NCBI GenBank assembly: GCA_050486225.1
Contig: JBJHCV010000002.1
Span: 62,001 to 126,000 of the forward strand
Length of the DNA stretch: 64,000 nt
Origin: JBBDIX01 sp050486225
Lineage (GTDB): Bacteria > Actinomycetota > Nitriliruptoria > Nitriliruptorales > Nitriliruptoraceae
Direction of reading: 5' to 3'
Shown: one piece after another, positions 60,082-64,000 of the stretch
Numbering within the stretch: the stretch's first letter is position 1
Layout of the letters: every line of letters begins with the position of its first letter
Made by a program: the position numbers and the translations under genes
The notes under the pieces: model-generated
Told to the model about the DNA's origin: nothing
Databases searched by the model: none
Seen by the model: the letters and a program-made list of their open reading frames with translations, nothing else

Positions 60082-63000
60082 CAACCGACGCGAGCCTGCG
60101 CCCCGTGCGACGACGCCACGCGTTCGAGCGACGTCTTCGGGGCGATCCTCCACAGGCTGGTCACCGTCTGGTCCCAGTCGTCGAGCAGGCGTCGGGCCCG
60201 CGACGAACCGGTGAGGGTGACCTGAGTCTCCACGAGACCTCGCACGCGCTCGAGTTGATGACCGTCGGGGCGGCGGGCCTCGACGAGTTGCCGATTGACG
60301 TTGGCGAGCACGTCTCCACGGGTGTCGACGACGAAGCACTCGCCACCGCTCATCCCGGCACCGATGTTGTGTCCCATCGGGCCGAGCACCAGGACCGTAC
60401 CGCCGGTCATGTACTCGCACGCGTGGTCGCCTGTCCCCTCGACCACGGCCACCGCACCGGAGTTGCGCACGGCGAAGCGCTCACCGACACGCCCGGCAAC
60501 GAACAGTTCGCCGCCCGTCGCCCCGTACAGCAGCGTGTTTCCGGCCAGTACCGGGTCACCGGCGTCGTCCTCTGGCGCGCGGATGACGATGCGGCCGCCA
60601 CCCATGCCCTTGCCGACGTAGTCGTTGGCCTCACCCGTGAGGACGAGTTCGACCCCGTGACCGTTGAAGGCCCCGAACGACTGGCCGGCCGCCCCGGAGA
60701 AGCGCAGCCGTGCGGTCCCCGCAGGCGCCTGTTCGCCGAACTCCAGGCCGATCGCCCCGCCGAGTCGTGCACCGATGGTGCGATCGGCGTTGGTGATGTC
60801 GTAGGTGTACTCGACGATCCCGCCGAGGAACACGGTCTCGACCACGTCGTCGAACACCCGGTCACCGAGTTCACTTCGCGGCGACTGGATGTCCGCGTGG
60901 CCGACGAAGTGACGTTCCCCGACCTCCGGTTGCACGAGCAGCGGGGTCACGTCGACACGTGCAGCGCGTCCCTCCAGGTCCGTGCGTGGGGCCAGCAGGT
61001 CGACCCGTCCGATGGCGTCGTCGAGCGAGCGCAGCCCCATGCCGGCGAGCAGCCCGCGAACCTCCTCGGCGACCATGGTCAGGTAGGCCGCGACGGTCTC
61101 GGGCGTACCGGCGAACTTGTCGCGCAGGTCCCGACGCTGGGTCGCGATCCCGACCGGACACGTGTCGCGGTGGCACGCCCGCGCCATGATGCAGCCCTCG
61201 GCGAACAGCGCCGCGGTGCCGAACGAGTACTCGTCCGCTCCGAGCAGTGCTGCGATCAGGACGTCGTGGCCGGTCTTGAACCCCCCGTCGACGCGCAGGC
61301 GCACCCGGCCACGCAACCGGTTGGCACGCAGCTGCTGCTGGACCTCGGCGAGACCGAGTTCCCAGGGCAGGCCGGCGTGCTGGATCGACGACAGCGGCGA
61401 CGCACCGGTCCCTCCGTCGTTGCCAGAGACGTGGATCGAGTCGGCCAGCGCCTTGACCACCCCGGCCGCGATGGTGCCGATGCCGGCCTCGGCGACGAGC
61501 TTGACGTCGACCTCGGCCTCCGGGTTGACCTGCTTGAGGTCGAAGATCAGCTGGGCGAGGTCCTCGATCGAGTAGATGTCGTGGTGCGGCGGAGGGCTGA
61601 TCAGCGTCACGCCCGGTGTGGTGTGCCGCAGGCGGGCGATCTCGTCGGTGACCTTGTGGCCCGGGATCTGTCCGCCCTCGCCCGGCTTGGACCCCTGGGC
61701 CATCTTGATCTGCAGGACGTCGGCGTTGGCGAGGTACTGCGGAGTCACGCCGAACCGGCCCGAGGCCACCTGCTTGATGCGGCAGTTGAGGTCGAGTTCC
61801 GACCCACGGGTCGCGAACCGGCCGGGATCCTCACCGCCCTCACCCGAGTTCGCACGCCCCCCGATCATGTTCAGCGCCGCAGCGAGGGTCTCGTGGGCCT
61901 CCGCGGACAGGGCTCCGTGCGACATCGCGCCGGTGGAGAACCGCCGGGTGATCTCGTGGACGGGCTCCACCTCCGACACGTCGATGGGCTGCCCGTCCGG
62001 GCACCACTCGAGGAAGTCCCGCGGATACGCCGTTCGACGAGACCGGACCAGTTCGGAGAACCGTTCGTACAGGTCGACCCGCCCCTGGGAGGCAGCGGTG
62101 CGCAGCAGCGCGGTGGTCGTACCGTCGACGTCGAGTTCTCCCGGACCCTCGAGAAGGAACGGGTCGGTCTTCGGTGAACGTCCGAGGCCGAGCGTGTCGT
62201 GCAGGGCGTCGATGACCGGCTTGTTCATGTCGTGGAACTCGCCACCCTGCTTCCACTTGATGATGCCGGGGCTCGGCAGCGCCGCTCGTTGCTCCTCGTC
62301 CTCGACCGGCGCGAAGGCGATCTCGTGCTGGGCGAGCGCGTCCTCGGCGAGGTCGGTCAGCACCAGTCCACCGAGCGTCGACGTGATGCCGCCGAAGCAC
62401 GTGTCGACCACGTCCGCCCCGAGTCCCATCGCCTCGAAGATCTGAGCGCTGCGATAGGAGTCGAGGACGGAGATCCCCATCTTCGACATGATCTTGAGCA
62501 CCCCGTCCTCGAGCGCGCTGCGATAGCGCTCCTGGGCGTCGGCTGCGCTCGGTGAGTCGCCCCCGATCCGCCCCTCGTCGGCCAGGTCCGCGATCGTCTC
62601 GAGCACGAGCCGCGGCACGATCGCGTCGGCGCCGAATCCCAGCAGCGTCGCGGCGTCGTGGGTCTCACGGACCTCGTCCGTCTCGGCGACGAGCGAGGTC
62701 AGGGTGCGCAGACCCTCACGGAGCAGACGCTGGTGCACGGCACCGGTCGCGAGCAGGATCGGGATCCGGCAACGCTCCTCGTCCACGCCGACGTCCGACA
62801 CCACCACGATCCCCGCACCTGCACGCACGTGCTCGACCGCCTCCTTCCCGAGGCGTTCGAGGGCGGGTGCGAGCCCCTCGGGACCGTCGGCGACGGCGAA
62901 CGTCGCGTCGACCGCCTGTACGTCGAACGGGATGTCCGGGTCGAGCACGATGCGACGCAGACCACTCGGGAACAGGAAGAACGACGACAACTCGACGAGC

Positions 63001-64000
63001 CGCACCGCCTCCGGGCGCTCGGTCAGGATGGGCTGGCGCGGCCCGAGCAGGGTGCGCAGGCTCATGACCTCGTGTTCACGGTAGTGGTCGATCGGTGGGT
63101 TGGTCACCTGGGCGAACCGCTGCTTGAGGAAGTGGGCGACGGGCCGGCGGACGTGGCTCAGGGGCTCGATGGGGGTGTCGTATCCCATCGACGAGGTGGT
63201 CTCCTTGCCGTCGGTGGCCATGGGGCGCAGGATGGAGATCACCTCCTCACGCGTGAACCCGAACGCGTGCTGACGCTGCAGGAGATCCGCACTCGCGGCG
63301 CCCACCGGCTGGCCGGCCTCCATCGGACGCAGGTGCTCCTCGAGCCACTGGCCGTAGGGCGCGTTCGCGGCAAGTCGGGCCTTGATCTCGCGGTTCTCCT
63401 GCAACCCACCCTCGGACGGGTCGACACACAGCATCTGCCCGGGCCCGAGGCGCTCCCTGCGAACGGTCCCGTGGGACCGTTCGTCGTCCGTCGGCAGGGT
63501 CGTGCGCACGGCCCCGACCTCGGAGGCCGCGACGACCGTCCCGTCCTCGCACACGTGGTATCGCAGCGGCCGCAGACCGTTTCGGTCCAGGGCGGCACCG
63601 ACACGGACACCGTCGGTGAAGATGAGGCCGGCGGGTCCGTCCCACGGTTCGACGAGGGCACTGTGGTAACGGTGGAAGTCGCGCACCCGGGCGTCGATGT
63701 CCCGGGCGCCCTCCCACACCTGCGGTACGAGCATCGCCTGGGCGTGGCGAACGTCACGCCCACCCCGCACGAGCAGTTCGAGCGCCGTGTCGAGCTTGGC
63801 GGAGTCCGACTGGTCCTCGTCGATGACCGGCGACAGCAGGGCCGGGTCGATCCAGTCGGTCCCGTCCACGGAGAGCGAACCGGCCTGCAGCTGGCCCTCC
63901 CGGGCCCGCATCAGGTTCACGTTGCCGTCGATGGTGTTGATCTCACCGTTGTGGCACAGCATCCGGAACGGCTGGGCCCGCTCCCAGCTCGGAGTGGTGT
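60081..64000 (-). CDS. gltB: Glutamate synthase large subunit, partial at the window edge
   Basis: Transfers glutamine amide nitrogen to 2-oxoglutarate to form glutamate. 1306 codons are visible and the N-terminal end, with the catalytic Cys, lies beyond base 64000; translation continues upstream of an internal ATG at 63962 as TTPSWERAQPFRM before LCHNGEINT. The amidotransferase domain, central domain (CFGGITSTLGGL), FMN domain (GSKPGEGGQIPGHKV, HVSGNDGGTGASPLSSI) and C-terminal beta-helix are present. The 3Fe-4S cysteines lie in CIMARACHRDTC. The small subunit gltD is not downstream, where an M23 peptidase gene is coupled instead. Confidence 0.97.
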   Translation of the reverse strand, partial: TTPSWERAQPFRMLCHNGEINTIDGNVNLMRAREGQLQAGSLSVDGTDWIDPALLSPVIDEDQSDSAKLDTALELLVRGGRDVRHAQAMLVPQVWEGARDIDARVRDFHRYHSALVEPWDGPAGLIFTDGVRVGAALDRNGLRPLRYHVCEDGTVVAASEVGAVRTTLPTDDERSHGTVRRERLGPGQMLCVDPSEGGLQENREIKARLAANAPYGQWLEEHLRPMEAGQPVGAASADLLQRQHAFGFTREEVISILRPMATDGKETTSSMGYDTPIEPLSHVRRPVAHFLKQRFAQVTNPPIDHYREHEVMSLRTLLGPRQPILTERPEAVRLVELSSFFLFPSGLRRIVLDPDIPFDVQAVDATFAVADGPEGLAPALERLGKEAVEHVRAGAGIVVVSDVGVDEERCRIPILLATGAVHQRLLREGLRTLTSLVAETDEVRETHDAATLLGFGADAIVPRLVLETIADLADEGRIGGDSPSAADAQERYRSALEDGVLKIMSKMGISVLDSYRSAQIFEAMGLGADVVDTCFGGITSTLGGLVLTDLAEDALAQHEIAFAPVEDEEQRAALPSPGIIKWKQGGEFHDMNKPVIDALHDTLGLGRSPKTDPFLLEGPGELDVDGTTTALLRTAASQGRVDLYERFSELVRSRRTAYPRDFLEWCPDGQPIDVSEVEPVHEITRRFSTGAMSHGALSAEAHETLAAALNMIGGRANSGEGGEDPGRFATRGSELDLNCRIKQVASGRFGVTPQYLANADVLQIKMAQGSKPGEGGQIPGHKVTDEIARLRHTTPGVTLISPPPHHDIYSIEDLAQLIFDLKQVNPEAEVDVKLVAEAGIGTIAAGVVKALADSIHVSGNDGGTGASPLSSIQHAGLPWELGLAEVQQQLRANRLRGRVRLRVDGGFKTGHDVLIAALLGADEYSFGTAALFAEGCIMARACHRDTCPVGIATQRRDLRDKFAGTPETVAAYLTMVAEEVRGLLAGMGLRSLDDAIGRVDLLAPRTDLEGRAARVDVTPLLVQPEVGERHFVGHADIQSPRSELGDRVFDDVVETVFLGGIVEYTYDITNADRTIGARLGGAIGLEFGEQAPAGTARLRFSGAAGQSFGAFNGHGVELVLTGEANDYVGKGMGGGRIVIRAPEDDAGDPVLAGNTLLYGATGGELFVAGRVGERFAVRNSGAVAVVEGTGDHACEYMTGGTVLVLGPMGHNIGAGMSGGECFVVDTRGDVLANVNRQLVEARRPDGHQLERVRGLVETQVTLTGSSRARRLLDDWDQTVTSLWRIAPKTSLERVASSHGAQARVG

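Noticed and set aside
1..64000. Insertion sequences, prophage genes, toxin-antitoxin pairs or genomic island borders
   Set aside because: No transposase, integrase, phage or toxin motifs were found, gene order is largely housekeeping, and the only tRNA shows no duplicated 3' end nearby.

Overview
This window is high-GC bacterial chromosome (about 70% G+C by eye) and looks like Actinomycetota. It carries the mismatch endonuclease NucS, the phosphatidylinositol mannoside genes pgsA-patA-pimA, the coproporphyrin-route enzyme ChdC/HemQ, a DUF3039 protein, and the gene order aspS-rarA-DUF948-DUF6167-alaS-ruvX-mltG-aroE...aroC-aroK-aroB that I associate with actinobacterial chromosomes. Type IV pilus genes, a Roadblock/GTPase pair and a 2-oxoacid:ferredoxin oxidoreductase suggest a deep-branching class such as Nitriliruptoria; that placement is inference. 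There is one tRNA (Val, CAC). I saw no rRNA, insertion sequence, prophage or CRISPR array.

Layout. 1-11,991: metabolic genes on both strands: a GH65 sugar phosphorylase (cut by the window edge), msrA, gpmA, chdC, a Nudix hydrolase, nucS, ychF, pepN, an MFS transporter, a beta-phosphoglucomutase and a DUF3039 protein. 12,060-23,224, all minus: a long run alaS-ruvX-mltG-aroE-Roadblock-GTPase-pilD-pilM-aroC-aroK-aroB, in which pilus and polarity-type genes sit between the shikimate genes. 23,292-36,149, minus: two small membrane proteins, rarA, aspS, hisS, a metallo-beta-lactamase-fold hydrolase, relA, apt, secF, secD, an HD-domain protein and yajC. 36,241-41,033, minus: a K+/H+ antiporter, the SOS operon ruvCAB with a LexA box, and yebC. 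41,119-49,551, minus: pdxST, a DUF3048 lipoprotein, the PIM lipid operon, a HIT protein and thrS. 49,702-54,368: an orphan PAS-GAF histidine kinase, tRNA-Val, a PhoU-like protein and a VanW-family protein. 54,395-64,000, minus: a HIRAN protein, a Cas4/AddB-like Fe-S nuclease, korB, korA, an M23 peptidase and gltB (cut by the window edge).

Many neighbours share start and stop codons (ATGA, GTGA, TTGA, TGATG), which indicates long, translationally coupled transcripts. The best candidates for something not well described are the HIRAN plus Fe-S nuclease pair at 54,395-55,930, the Roadblock/GTPase/pilus set inside the shikimate cluster, the HD-domain protein between yajC and secD, and a pair of mutually exclusive hairpins just upstream of the thrS ribosome binding site. 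Start codons were chosen by ribosome binding site and family alignment from memory. No database search was possible.
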